DNA of 64,000 nucleotides from Cryptomeria japonica (taxonomy: Eukaryota > Streptophyta > Pinopsida > Cupressales > Cupressaceae). Numbering within the stretch: position 1 is the stretch's first letter; each line of letters opens with the position of its first letter. Made by a program: the position numbers and the translations under genes. The stretch is taken from NCBI RefSeq assembly GCF_030272615.1, contig NC_081408.1, positions 615,350,476 to 615,414,475 of the forward strand. Reading direction: 5' to 3'. Positions 35,033 to 46,117 of the stretch are shown one piece after another. The notes under the pieces were generated by a model that had not been told where the DNA came from, did no database searches, and saw nothing but the letters and a program-made list of their open reading frames with translations.

Positions 35033-37882
35033 ATGTCTATTGAAACAAGGTTCCAAGCACCAATGATGGAACAAAGTTTGACATACCAACCAACAATGCA
35101 ATCAAATTTTAATCCAAGGCAATCACAATTATATCCAACCCAACAACAAGGCAATATTGATCAAACTTTTTATGATGAAACAAGTCTCCAAATACAAAAA
35201 CTAGAGGAGAAACTAGCTCAAGAAGAGGAGATATTGGAACAAAGAGTGAAAAACATTGAGAATAATAGATCACAAATGTCCAAAATGTTTCAAAAATTTC
35301 CAGGTCGAAATCTAAATATTGAGCCAATTGATGTAAGATCTCTTCTTGAACGATCAGACATACTAGCTCTCCTCTCCCAAATAGAGATGATGAAACAATT
35401 TTAAGAAAAGAGACAACATCAATTTCAATATTATGTGCCTCCACAACAAGAACAAGAAGGTGTTTACTATCAATCAGATTTTCAACCAATACAACCAATG
35501 GTCCAACATATTCAACCAATACAACCAATGGTCCAATTTCAACAATATGTCCAACCAACTATACAATGTCAACAAATGGTTCAACCAATGGTGGAACATC
35601 AATGTCAACAACAACAATCAAACATTCAAAAACAAAGGTTGCAACCCACACCAAGACAAATTTTGAACATGTCAAACCAATTTGATCAACATCTAGTTCA
35701 AAATCAAAACATGACATCAGACCAGAAAAAACTTCTTTCCAAACAAGTTCAAATTCCAGATACAACCATGTCAAAACCTCGAAAGAAAGGTGGCTTTATT
35801 GCAATGCTCTTAAGGAAACTACCAAGTGAGTTTTTTGAGGAAGATCAAGATAATACACTTATGTCTAGCAATGCCTCATCCCCTCCCAAGCAAATTGACT
35901 CTCTAGTGGCATCTATCCCTACACCTTTAGAAGTTTTACAAGAACCTTCTATATTGTCCTCATCAAACAATACACCCAAGGATGAAATTATTCAAGAGCT
36001 ATCCATAATTTATTGCCAAGATAATCCAATTCATGATGCACATCCTTGTCATGTTTCAGAAATACAAGACCCAATGCCACCATGCACTTTATTGCCATTA
36101 CCTGTTTTAGAGGACCCCATTCGAAGTCCCTCTTCCTCATGTTCAAGCATTGATTCCTTGCCAGAATCCATCACAAATGTTCAAAGTGCATTTCCTTCAT
36201 GCCAAAACATTGGTTCATTGTCAGAATCCTCCATGCATATCCAAAGTCCAACCTCATGTCAAGAGGATAATTTAGAGCATGAAGAAACGAGTCCTAAAGA
36301 AAATCAAGATCAAGATCCTGAAACCTTATCATCCCATCCAATTGTTGACCAGGATCCCATCTTCCCAGACACTCACGATGATTCCCCTATTCTTGTCCAT
36401 CCTATTCAAAGTCCTATTGACACTCCATTCCTTGAGCAAGATCAAGATATCCCAGTCCATCCAATCCCAAACGATCCCCTTCCATTTCATGAACACAATG
36501 TCCTTTCAAATCCCATTGACATTCCACTTCCTAAGAAAGATCAAGATATCCCTTCCATCCTTTCCGATGATCCCATTAAAAGTCAAGAGCAAAGCACCTT
36601 TAAAGAGGATTCCAATGATCTTCCTCCTTGTCAAGATCAAATTATTCCTTCAGATCCTCCACAAGATCCACTTGTTCCTCCATCTCCTTGTCCTAATGCT
36701 CCATATACACTCCAAGATCGTATTCCTTTTGATGATCCCATTATTTCTCCCATTCCATCTCTTGAAGAGCCTGTCATTGAACCATGTCCACTACACAATC
36801 CTAGTCCTCCTCATGATCCTAATCCCCCTCATGATTCTAACGTGTCAGTGCAAGATGTTCATGAACCCTTGACATGCATAATGGGTTCTTCCACTTTGGT
36901 GCAATCCGATCCACTTCAGGATTTCATTATTTCTCTCATATCATATCCACCTCATAATGGACTCGCGTCTTCTTCCCAAAGAAAAGAGTATCCTACAAGT
37001 CAAGATATTCATAAAGGCAAAGGAGTAGACCTTCATAAGAAATAATCTCTTTATGTCAAAGAAGATCTTAAGGCTCATGTCTACACAACTCACACTCAAG
37101 GCGTTGGTATCCCTCCATCAAAATCAAAACATATCCCTTCCCCATCATCGCTTCCATCCATTCTAGGTCCCTATATCCCTCCATCTCCTATGCAACATCA
37201 GCAAAGGCACACATCTTGGAGAACATTCCATCCATCCCACATAACTCCACTTCATTCCTATCCATCCATACATTCATTCCCTCTTCCAAGCAATTTGGAT
37301 GCCAAGTATAAGCATCATAAGTCTAGAAATCCACATGTATTCAAGGATCAACATGTCCAATATAATCGACTTGTCAAAGCAACGAACAATATGATCTATA
37401 AAGAAAAAGAAATATCCAAAAGGCCACAAAGGCCCACTGAGAAAAATAAAGCAAAGTCAAAATATATATGGGTTCCTAAATCCCTTGTGCAAGCAATGCA
37501 CTCCAAAGAACCACAAAAGCATGAAAAATCCAAAACCATGTGGATCCCTAAGCGGCTGCTTGAAGCACAAAAGCCTAAAGAAACATCCAACTTGACATCC
37601 AAAATTGATATTCCTCCATCCAAACCTCTCAAATTTGTTCCTCCATCACCTCCTTCTTCCATTTTGGGCCCTTATGTCCCAAAATCCCAAGCTATTCCTT
37701 CATCCAAATCTCAATATCTAACATACATCTTTCCTCCATCAGTCCATCACCCCTCAAGGTGTGTGCCAATGTCAATCTTGCCTTCATTTCCATCCATTGA
37801 AGCCCAATTCTTCCAATACCCTATCCATTATCCAATTCATATTTTCCATCCTTTGATCCCTCTGGTCCAATCCTTTGCATAA
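35033..37882 (+). CDS. D: long reading frame of unknown function, two in-frame stops
   Basis: From the ATG at 35033 the frame runs to the stop at 37880-37882, about 950 codons. It is interrupted only by TAA at 35402 and TAA at 37043; the codons across both stops are open, so this is one gene with two nonsense changes. Residues 45-90 are helical and coiled-coil-like (LEEKLAQEEEILEQRVKNIE). Then comes a Gln-rich repeat part (QPIQPMVQ twice), a basic patch (SKPRKKGGFIAMLLRKLP) and a long Pro/Asp/Ser-rich part. The C-terminal part has a repeat (YIWVPKSLVQA, then MWIPKRLLEA) and two ILGPY(I/V)P motifs. There is no CCHC, protease or RT motif. By position it could be a derived gag-like structural protein, but I do not recognise it. 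Confidence 0.72.
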
Positions 37883-39890
37883 ATCCTCGCCTTAGTTTCA
37901 TCTCATTTTCCATGTCCTCATCCTACCAACGTCTTTGAGCATACTTTTAAAGGTCATGGTCCATTTTTTTTTTTTCAAGGCTACTATCCAAACAAAAAGA
38001 TGCTTGAGTCCTCCTTCCATCCCCTATCATGTGTCCATCTTCTATTGAAAAAGTCAAAATACAAAAAAAAAAGTAAAAAGAAAAAAAAAAAGAAAAAAAA
38101 AAGTAAAGAAAAAATAATTCGTTCACTGGTGAAAACCTGGCAAACAGGCGCCTTGGGCAAGTACCATGATAAAAACCTAGCAAACAGGCATCATGCGTAA
38201 TTTATGAACTTTTTGCACACCACACTTGGGGGCAAGTTTCCTCCTTCATATCCTATTGCCCTTCATTATCCTATCATACCATGTCATTACCCTTCATATC
38301 CTATTGTCTCTCTGGTCCATTTCCCTTTTCCACCTTTGATCTTGACAAGGCTGAGGATCTTCATGAGCATCACGCATCTTGTTTGCAGCTTTTAGTCTAT
38401 CATAGATTTTGGTCTTTATCCATTTGCTTATTATAACCTTTCATCCATATTCCCTAGCTTATTTCAACTTTCTGCCACTATCCCTTAGCCTACCCCGACC
38501 TTCAGTCCATGTCCCTTATCCATTCTTGGTCTTGCTTATCCTATCCATATCTTATCACTATCCATACACTCTTTTTTATTCCTTGATCTTGATCTGACAT
38601 AAGGACGTGAAATTCAAAACATATTTTTCAAAAACCTCTTGACATGTCCCTCATGCCATGTCACTACTTTACATTGTCATAGCCAGTCTCTTGTCCCATC
38701 ACGTAATCACCCTTGAAAATTGCATCTGTATTGTCTCCATAATAAAAGGCCTTTGTCTTCCCTCTATCCACCATCATTTCAGCAAGCCTATTTATTCACC
38801 TGTCATATTCCTTGCCTTGCTAGACATTGGGGGCAAAATCATAAAAATCTTCAAAAAAAATCGAATAATGTCCTGAAAAAATCTTCAAAAAAATCGAATA
38901 ATGTCTTGAAAATATCTTCAAAAAAATCGAATAATGTCTTGAAAAAATATCTAAAAATTGAAAAATGAAAATCCCTAAATATCATATAAAGTTCTGAAAA
39001 AATGAACAAAAAACATTTCGAAACATTAAAATCCAAAAACAAGCATTTTGTCAATAAATGATCCCCTGTGCATAGACAGATCGCTAAGCATACATCCAAC
39101 AACATGCAATCAAACACTGCGCTTTTAATGATATCATGTGTAAACAGATGAACTTTTTCAATCAAACCAGACATCCAAACTGATCAAACTTGTCTTATCA
39201 ATCGAACGTTACCATCAAAATCAATTCATCCTTGGCACATTATCATGGGTCTTATACAAGGTGTGGTATACTCGAAACCAGACTGTGTCCTATCTTAGAC
39301 GGGGTACCGCATTCCCTGAAACTAGACAGCATGATCGTCCTATCAGCACTTTCAACTTTTGACAATGAAGATCAAGATGTTTGTTTGATTTGTTGGAATT
39401 TGTGCATCTTATCTTTTTATTGATTTATCTTTGGCTTCGATCATGTTCCTATGTTGCTCGATGATGTCACTAAGTGATTTAGAGTAACCGGGATGGTTCA
39501 TGGTCCCTTTCTTTTTGTTGTGATTGTTGTTTGTCTGCGATGTGTCTGTCTTTTGCAAAAAAGGGTTGCATTTTAGCTCTGGCCTTCAATGCCATGATGC
39601 TACGTATCCATTTTGCTACATTAAAATAAAGGTTCTCACCTACTTATGTGCATATGTGAAAGCAAGTTTTCCTTCATCTCTAACTGTCTAACTTCTTCTC
39701 ATTAACATTTCTTCCGTTAGTCTTGGCAATCCGTTTGAACCTGTCATCTTCTGTCATTCTTATCGATCAATTGGCCTCTTCTCTGCATGTTTCCGGCCAA
39801 TTCCTCGAGGGGGCATGCATATGTCATTGTCATTGTCTGGGGCATTTTCATTATCATTCTTTGAAACAATGCTTAAAATCGCATTGTCTC
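37883..39890 (+). other. D: 3' untranslated region
   Basis: It holds a T-run (37965-37978) and an A/G-rich tract (38058-38118). The phrase GAAAACCTGGCAAACAGGCG lies at 38130, with a second, shorter copy at 38172. A short phrase with GGGGGCAA recurs twice (38228 and 38829). No gene is convincing on either strand; the minus-strand frames at 37947-38183 and 38851-39174 are low-complexity shadows. Confidence 0.65.
38847..38948 (+). repeat. D: three tandem 33-35-bp units
   Basis: ATCTTCAAAAAAATCGAATA and the following ATGTCTTGAAAA occur at 38847, 38881 and 38914, nearly identical. They lie in the 3' untranslated region. Confidence 0.9.
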
Positions 39891-39904
39891 AAAGAGGGAA
39901 AAAA
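39891..39904 (+). other. D: polypurine tract
   Basis: AAAGAGGGAAAAAA directly abuts TGTAGACACC of the 3' LTR. Confidence 0.92.
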
Positions 39905-41161
39905 TGTAGACACCTAAAAATGGTCAACGCTTGCGGAGTCATACTTTAACATTTGCGCATTGCCTCATTTTAGGTTTTTGCGTCGCATTAACATTTCTCC
40001 TATGTCACGCACTTGGTCTTTATCATTTGCGAGCATCAAGCCATTCTTCTACATTCTTCATTCGTCTCGCTCTCAAATTTGGTCTTGTCAATAACAATCT
40101 TTAATCATGATTTTGGTCGATCTTTGTCCTTGTCAATCTTGTCATATTGCGATCGATTCGTCATCGATCCTTGTCCTTTTCAATCATGTCAATTTGGTCA
40201 ATTTGTCATTGATTTTTGTCAACCAATCTCAATCAAATCATTTATCAACACTGGTCATTTATCAATTCAAAATCATGATCGAATCAATATCAACTATCCT
40301 TTGTCAAGACCTAATTGTCGTCCTTGCATTTCTAATTCATCTTCCAAGGTTTTATGATTTATTCATTTAATCTTGTTTGGAATTTTCCCTCTAGGTTAAA
40401 TAATTTATTTATTTATCCTAAGTCTTCTCATTACAATTAAATGTTCATTTAATTGGCTAATTATTCCTCTTTGTGAATTAATTAATAAATGACAAATTAT
40501 TAATTAATTTACCTAATTCCTAATTTCCACTTATTTTCTAATTTCCTAATTTTAATTTCCACCTAATTAATTTGTCTTTAGTGCTCCCTATTTTTGTGCT
40601 TCATGCGTCATACTCTTGGCATAGCAAGATGTCATAAGGTTCTAGTCCTCTAACCATTGCATTGGCAATATGTCATAATTCATGACATAGAAGGTGTCAT
40701 AACCTTCTTCTTTTCACTCATTTTTCCCATTTTTGAAATTAATTGCTTATAATATCCATTTCATGCTAAATTAGATCCTATCTCCAATTTATCTATAAAT
40801 TGGATGAATTTCTTCAATCAAATCCCTTGATTCTTGACCCCTAATCAGATTATCGAATTTCTAATCAATCACGCTTCGAGTATTTTTGAGCAATTTTCTT
40901 ATCTACTTGCTTTCAATCATGTATGTGCACTTGTAGGTGAGATCCACAACCAAACTATTTGAAGAGGAAAGAAGAACAATGGAGCCACATGAAGAAGCAT
41001 TCAAATCTACCATTGGTTTGCATATGTCTTTAATTTTGAATGTTTTGATTTCATGTCTCTATTGAGTGTGCTTAGGATAGATTCATTGCATTCTAGCTTT
41101 TTGTGATTAGGCTAAATTAGTTTTTATATTGCTTTGATGATTTCCTATTTCCTATGCTACA
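39905..41161 (+). repeat. D: 3' LTR
   Basis: Same length and ends as 31697-32953. The differences are scattered base changes, mostly transitions, with no indel in the total length. Confidence 0.95.
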
Positions 41162-41341
41162 ACGAGAATCAACGCAATGTGAATGCCTTACTAGAGGAGA
41201 AAGGAAAATTCAGTCCTAATTGGCTTGGCCCATATATCATTGTGGAGGTCTATAGATTAGGTGCTTATAGGATAGAAGATGTGGAAGGTATGCCTCTCAA
41301 GGAACCCATAAATGCTATGCACCTTTGTAGATACTATGCCT

Positions 41342-41343
<2 letters not shown>
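41162..41343 (+). pseudogene. E: integrase C-terminal end
   Basis: ENQRNVNALLEEKGKFSPNW then LGPYIIVEVYRLGAYRIED is the GPY/F-type end of a gypsy integrase. It is the continuation of the frame cut at 31696. It ends MHLCRYYA and a stop. No chromodomain follows, as expected for Tat-type elements. Confidence 0.9.

Positions 41344-41376
<33 letters not shown>
41344..41376. repeat. (TC)n microsatellite
   Basis: About 16 uninterrupted TC units begin directly behind the integrase stop codon of E. Confidence 0.97.
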
Positions 41377-41377
<1 letters not shown>

Positions 41378-41612
41378 GTCTTCTTTTTGTTCTCTCTTTA
41401 TGGGTTTTTCTTCAAAATTGGGTAATATGTTAGCATGTCTTCATTAAAGTATGTAATATTAAATGATGTTATATTGTTTTATTTACATTACTTCATTCTT
41501 GACAAGCATGTTTCATTACTTTATTGTTTGTCTTGGATTCTTTTATGTAAATTGAATAGATTTATATTTCATTACTTTATTGTTTATCTTGGATTCTCTT
41601 ATGTTTCATTAC
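41377..41612 (+). other. E: residual 3' region with a local duplication
   Basis: A segment starting TTTCATTACTTTATTGTTTG (about 41512) is repeated at about 41568 and its start again at about 41605. Nothing here matches the 5' LTR of E. This marks the truncated right end, next to CTACAACC of the LTR of C. Confidence 0.6.
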
Positions 41613-43187
41613 TACAACCTTAGAATACTAGTTATTATCCTAAGCACTAAACAATCAAACCGGTAAGACAAATGTGGATACCAAAAGAGAAAAACACACA
41701 AATGCAACCCACAACACCAGATCTATGAGGAAAACCCAATATGGGAAAAATCTTGGTGAGAAATGTTGCTGGAGACTACTACTCCAATCCAACCTCATAA
41801 GTGAAACAATGAATTACAAATATTTAGGGCACCAAACCAAGGAGCACCAACCCCTATTGATTTAGGGCACCAAACAAAGGAGCACCAACCCCTGCACCAA
41901 GATCCAACTTTGTGATGTATATTGAAAAATAATTTTGATATAGTTATAGCTTATGGTTGCAAATGAGTTCTGCAACACTTAATCAAATAGAGTTATGTTG
42001 GTTAACAACCTTCCCTTCTTCTCTCTCATTCTCACGTTACACTTAGTCACACTTGGATGCCTTGTTGACCAATCACACCTCACTTGTTAGCTAAACTATT
42101 AGACCTGCAACAGTTTACTGATACTCTGTCTCTGCTGGTTAAACCCTCTCACCTGTTTGCATGCTAACTCACTCTGCAACTTTCATAGAATAAATTCTAA
42201 GGAAGATGATCCTTCTCCTTGATCAAGCTCTCTTCACTCTCCTTCTTCACATCAAGCATCCACAATCTCTATCTTGAGCTCACATGTTTATAATCTAAGG
42301 TTCCCACCAAGAACCTCATTCAAACAATGTTGTGTTAGGTTTTTCCTTCACCAACTCGATCCAAATATGATTTGATTCGATCTACTTTTCCAAGCATATG
42401 ATCTTTATAACATCGATCAACACCACCAAATCTTCACATTCCAATGTGCGTTTTCTAAATCTAGAAGTCTGCACCATGCTTTTCTTCTTTTCTTTGTCAT
42501 ATGCTATCAATAGCTTGACTGTTTCCTTCAGTAAATGGGTATGAAGATCAAATCTTCTTGTAGGATCAATTCAGTCACTTGCCAGCTTGCCTTCCTTGAG
42601 TCACAATCCTCTAGCATCCTTCATGACATGCGAGTTCTTCATATAACTTGACCTACTTGCTGACTTGTTACATCGATGCATACTTCATTGACCTATGCAA
42701 TACCACCACCTGGCATCCAACTGACATGTTTGTTGACATCCACCTCTGCTTGGATTGCTATGTCAGTTTGAAATTCTTCATTGACCAAGGTTGACTCTTG
42801 GCTCAGTTCACCTTACCGGTATAACCAACAAACATCCTCTTTACTGACAGTACATCCACCTGACAATTCATCTTGCCTTTCAGTATGTCGTCATGCCATC
42901 CTTTCTATTTTTCTCACTGGGTGTTGTTGTGACTCATTTAACATTTTGCCTCTTCATCAAAAACAAACCACCAACCTTGATACTGGTCTAAGCCTTACCG
43001 GTACTCCTTCTTTATTGGCAGATGACACAATTCATGTGTACCAGTAGCCTTCCTTTTATCTTCTTAGTCACATATGGATTGACATAATATGTCTTACTTT
43101 TCTTATAGCGGTCACCTCTTCTTACGTGTTGGTGACCTTTCCAAACCAGTTGACATCAATGACAACTTAATGCTAATTATTCCAATA
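41613..43187 (-). repeat. C: 5' LTR, second part
   Basis: This continues the LTR interrupted at 20042 and matches 13150-14707 with indels (an insert of about 30 bases near 42000). It ends TTCCAATA, with CA mutated to TA, followed by GTTGT. Confidence 0.9.
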
Positions 43188-43192
43188 GTTGT

Positions 43193-43268
43193 ATGAATTC
43201 AATTTGGTTGGACAATAGGCAAATAGGATCATACCCACTATTCAACAATTCTCCCTCTCTATATTGCA
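43193..43268 (+). repeat. F: 5' LTR, right part
   Basis: This is the end of the LTR cut at 13103, up to about ATATTGCA before the primer site. There is no comparison copy, because the matching part of the 3' LTR lies outside the window. Confidence 0.65.
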
Positions 43269-43274
43269 TCAAAG

Positions 43275-43286
43275 TGGTATAAGAGC
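43275..43286 (+). other. F: primer binding site, initiator-Met tRNA type
   Basis: TGGTATAAGAGC has one change from TGGTATCAGAGC. It lies 57 bases before the probable gag start. Confidence 0.82.
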
Positions 43287-43342
43287 TTAGGTTCTGATTA
43301 GGAGTTTTGGTGTGTGAAGTCTGAGTGGAAATAGTGATTGCA

Positions 43343-44478
43343 TAATAGGAGAATGGCAAGATGCCTCCCAAGGGAAGTGCAGTCCTCACAAAAGAGGTGA
43401 GGTTGGTCAAGGAGGGCCAAGATGGTATGTTGGTCAGGATAGCAACACTAGAAGCAACTTTGTGGAGAACTAGGGTCACTAATGTGGATAGCGACTCAGA
43501 GGAAGAATAAGTAGGTGAGCAGGGGAATGAAGCTCCCCAAAATGTACCCCAAGAAGAACAATTGGGGCAAGAAGAGAAAACATTTCTAGCAGTGCTCAAG
43601 GCTATCAAAGAAGACCATTCTAACATGAAATTGGATTTGCTAATATATGGTGGCAAGATGGATAATGAGGAGGTACTAGATTGGATAGATGGCCTTGATA
43701 ATTATTTTGACTTCAAGGAGGTACTAGATTGGATAGATGACCTTGATAATTATTTTGACTTCAAGGAGGTTCTGGAGGACCAAAAGGTGAAGTTAACTGG
43801 GACTAAGTTGAAGGGTAAAACATTGACTTGGTGGAATTACACTCAGCCATAAAGGTTGAGAAGAGGAAATCCCAAGATTAACACTTGGGACAAAATGGTA
43901 GGAAAGGTGAACACCCAATTTCTTTTGGGTGATTATGAGGTCCAAATTTTTAGGAGGTTGCAAAGCCTAAAAAATAAATAAATGGATGTGATGACATATA
44001 CACAGGAGTTTCAAAAATTGAGCCTGAGGGAAGTGCACCATGAAGATGAAGTGGAGAAAATAGCAAGGTATATGAATGGGTTGATACATAGAATACAAGA
44101 TGAATTGAGTCTAACTACCCCTAGGAGTGTAGAAGAATGTTTTTAGTTAGCCAAAAAAGCAGAAGAGAAGGTTAAAAGGAGGTAGGAGCAACAAGGTAGG
44201 GGTAGAGGAAAGAACAATAGAGAAGATGAAACTTTGGAGGAGGTAGGAAGCAATTCCAAAGCATCAAGGGGAGACTATTGGACAACAAGAACAAACCAAT
44301 GAGAAAAGAGGTGGATTCAAGGGTAGGAGATCTAACACAAGTGGCAGATTTGGAAACCATGGATGAGGATCAAATACATTCTCAGGGAAGTGTTTTCAGT
44401 GTGTCCAAATTGGTCACCCTTCTTGGAGATGCCCAAACAAACCAAGTACAAGATAATATGGAGGAGAAAGGAGGACGC
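43343..44478 (+). pseudogene. F: gag, first copy
   Basis: It starts near 43361 (MPPKGSAVLTKEVRLVKEGQ) and has a stop at 43508. The gag core includes FDFKEVLEDQKVKL and LTWWNY. From about 43950 on, MDVMTYTQEFQKLSLRE and ARYMNGLIHRIQDELSL match the plant gypsy gag (retrotrans_gag) pattern. A Lys/Arg/Gly-rich part and a decayed zinc knuckle (about 44390-44430) precede the break by K at 44478. Several stops and frameshifts are present. An in-frame duplication lies within it. Confidence 0.83.
43670..43765 (+). repeat. In-frame 48-bp tandem duplication in F gag
   Basis: Units 43670-43717 and 43718-43765 differ by one base. They encode VLDWIDGLDNYFDFKE and VLDWIDDLDNYFDFKE. The reading frame is kept. 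Confidence 0.95.
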
Positions 44479-44484
44479 TATTGG

Positions 44485-44859
44485 TGTTAGAGTAATTGGG
44501 TCTTTACTTGATTAATTAAACATTATTTGTTTAATTCTTTAAGTTTCCAATTATCTTTTTACACTTAAGCTAACTTTAGGTGCATATAATTAATTATTTT
44601 AATTAATTATTATGTGCAAACCTAGGGTTTTCCCTTTCTAGGGTTTCTTGACCTATTAGAGGTTACTTTTTCTTTTCATTGTATCATCTTTTCAATATAC
44701 ATTTTTTCTGGTGAATTGGAACTCTCTTTTTTGGAGAATATTTTTCCTGTGTTTTTTCTTGTTCTTCAGATTTTGCTTCATTGCTTCTCCTTGTAACAAG
44801 TTATTTGGCTTGGAGAAGATCTTCAGGCTACTATGGGGTTGTATTTCTCAACTCCTATA
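44485..44859 (+). repeat. H: 5' LTR
   Basis: TGTTAGAGTAATTGGG to CTCAACTCCTATA. It contains TTAATTAATTATT-type A/T blocks. It ends TA rather than CA in both LTRs, so this is the family form. Confidence 0.95.
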
Positions 44860-44871
44860 TGGTATCAGAGC
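44860..44871 (+). other. H: primer binding site, initiator-Met tRNA type
   Basis: TGGTATCAGAGC is exact and directly adjacent to the LTR. Confidence 0.95.
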
Positions 44872-46117
44872 TCAGATCTGCAACTACCTATTCCTATTTT
44901 TTGAGAATTTTGCATTTGAAGTAGGTCTGGGGTTTCAGGCATTTTTTTGTGTAGGGTTAAGTTTTTTTTTTTGAGCACTTTGGGCCTAAACGGACGTCAC
45001 CATCGTGCTCAGAAGACCCAAAAACCCCTATAGTCATATAAAATTTGTCCATTTTTGACCCCTGAGCATTTGGGTGATTTTTTTTCTCTCCAAGCCAGGC
45101 CATACGACCCTGGCACGCAAATCGAGAAAAAAAAAACTTACCTTTTTACAGCATGCAGGCCGAATTGTTTTGATTTTTCAAAAAAAAAATTTCAAAGAAA
45201 AATCAAACAAATAAAAAAAAAACGCATTAAAAAAAGGAGTTTTTTTTAAAACCCAAATTGTAGGGTACCGGACTTGACAGTCCGGTGCCGTATGGACCTG
45301 TCAGGCCGGCCCCACTGGCATTGCCGTCCATGTCATCCTTGTCACCCATGCTGTCCTCACTACCCGTGCTCCTCGCCGTCGATCGTCTGTGACGTCTCCC
45401 GCCTACGATTTTTTCCTCGCTTCAGCAGGCGCTCCGACTGCCACTCCCGCACCGCCGGCGAGCCACCACCGCCGCACTGCTCCGCCTCTGCGCCACTTGT
45501 GTCTGGCCCGAGCGCTGCTCCACCTCTGCACCACCTGCGCCCGGAGCACCACCAGCTCCTCCTCTCTAGTCTTTTTGAGAGGGGGTTGGTTTTTTGGGCC
45601 TAGATCGTGTATCCGGAGTCAGATTTTGGCGAACGAATAGGATTTGGAAAGGTGATTCCAAGCTGGACCTCATGGTGGTAGACTTTTTTCCTGGATCTTT
45701 TGTTTGACTATGTTTTTTACCAGTCAAAGTTGGGCTTCTTTTTTGCACTTCCGGGGCCATAGAATGGGCAAACGGACTCCGTTTTTCGAAAACAAATAGG
45801 CGTTGGAAAGCTCTCAGCATGCTCTATTCAGATTTGTGATCTTTTTTCTTAGAATTTTCACCAAGTACATGAGATATCAATTTGAAGTTTTTTTCCTTAT
45901 GCACTACTTCCTTCTCAGTACTATGTACTAGGGTTTGGGTTTCTCCATTATGGGGGGGTGTTTTTTTTCTCGCTTTCTGTCATTTATCTCAGAAATCAGG
46001 AACACCTAAACTCTCAAAACAAACAAACCCTTCTGCATCTTCTGTCTATTCTGAAAGATCACATAATAAAAACAACCAACAAGCAGGTGCAGGTGCAGAG
46101 TTTTTTTCTTTGTTCTC
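44872..46117 (+). other. H: long untranslated leader with a GC-rich island and hairpin
   Basis: Segments rich in A or T alternate with a conspicuous GC- and CpG-rich block at about 45255-45560 (many GCC and CGC triplets). A hairpin at 45264-45289 has arms GGTACCGGAC and GTCCGGTGCC (one non-Watson-Crick pair) and loop TTGACA. The open frames here (45274-45603, 45389-45640) read Pro/His/Ser-rich and lack domains, so I treat them as non-coding. This location suits RNA dimerisation or packaging signals, which is an inference. Confidence 0.7.

Larger units (their letters stand above)
31697..41161 (+). mobile_element. Element D: non-autonomous LTR retrotransposon with one long unrecognised reading frame
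   Basis: Two LTRs of identical length (1257 bp), about 98.5 per cent identical by count of visible differences (about 19). A primer site (32959) and purine tract (39891-39904) are present. Flanks are ACAAG (31692-31696) and ACGAG (41162-41166), a target duplication with one change. The integrase of E runs into the left flank and out of the right flank in frame. The 6.95-kb interior has no RT, RNase H, integrase, protease or zinc knuckle that I can find. It fits the large retrotransposon derivative class but keeps one reading frame of about 950 codons. Confidence 0.93.
20043..41612 (+). mobile_element. Element E: Tat-like Ty3/gypsy retrotransposon, lacking a visible 3' LTR
   Basis: 5' LTR 20043-21706, primer site 21713, gag-like frame, protease, G-patch, RT, RNase H, a second RNase H, integrase (30599-31696 and 41162-41343), then only about 270 bases before the LTR of C resumes. 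The double RNase H and the G-patch behind the protease point to the Tat group of non-chromodomain plant gypsy elements. I could not find a second copy of the 5' LTR at the right end, so the 3' end seems deleted. Flanks CTACAACT and CTACAACC fit a slightly mutated target duplication, but the exact ends are uncertain by a few bases. Confidence 0.82.
13104..43187 (-). mobile_element. Element C: Ty1/copia, minus strand, inserted in the 5' LTR of F and carrying E
   Basis: 3' LTR 13104-14707, internal region 14708-19974, 5' LTR 19975-20042 plus 41613-43187. The flanks are ATTGT (13099-13103) and GTTGT (43188-43192), a 5-bp duplication with one change. The 5' LTR was split by element E. Without E the element is about 8.5 kb. 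All coding domains are present but broken by stops and small frameshifts. The LTR pair is about 90 per cent identical by eye, with indels. Confidence 0.9.

Noticed and set aside
35559-35774. Minus-strand frame opposite the D reading frame, with another at 35109-35558
   Set aside because: The Val/Leu-rich translation is the complement of Gln/Asn-rich codons on the plus strand, typical shadow frames.
45274-45640. Two overlapping Pro/Ser/His-rich open frames that could be a captured host gene
   Set aside because: There is no domain and no conserved start, and they lie in the leader of H between primer site and gag. GC-rich sequence opens frames by chance. Kept as an unusual-composition finding only.
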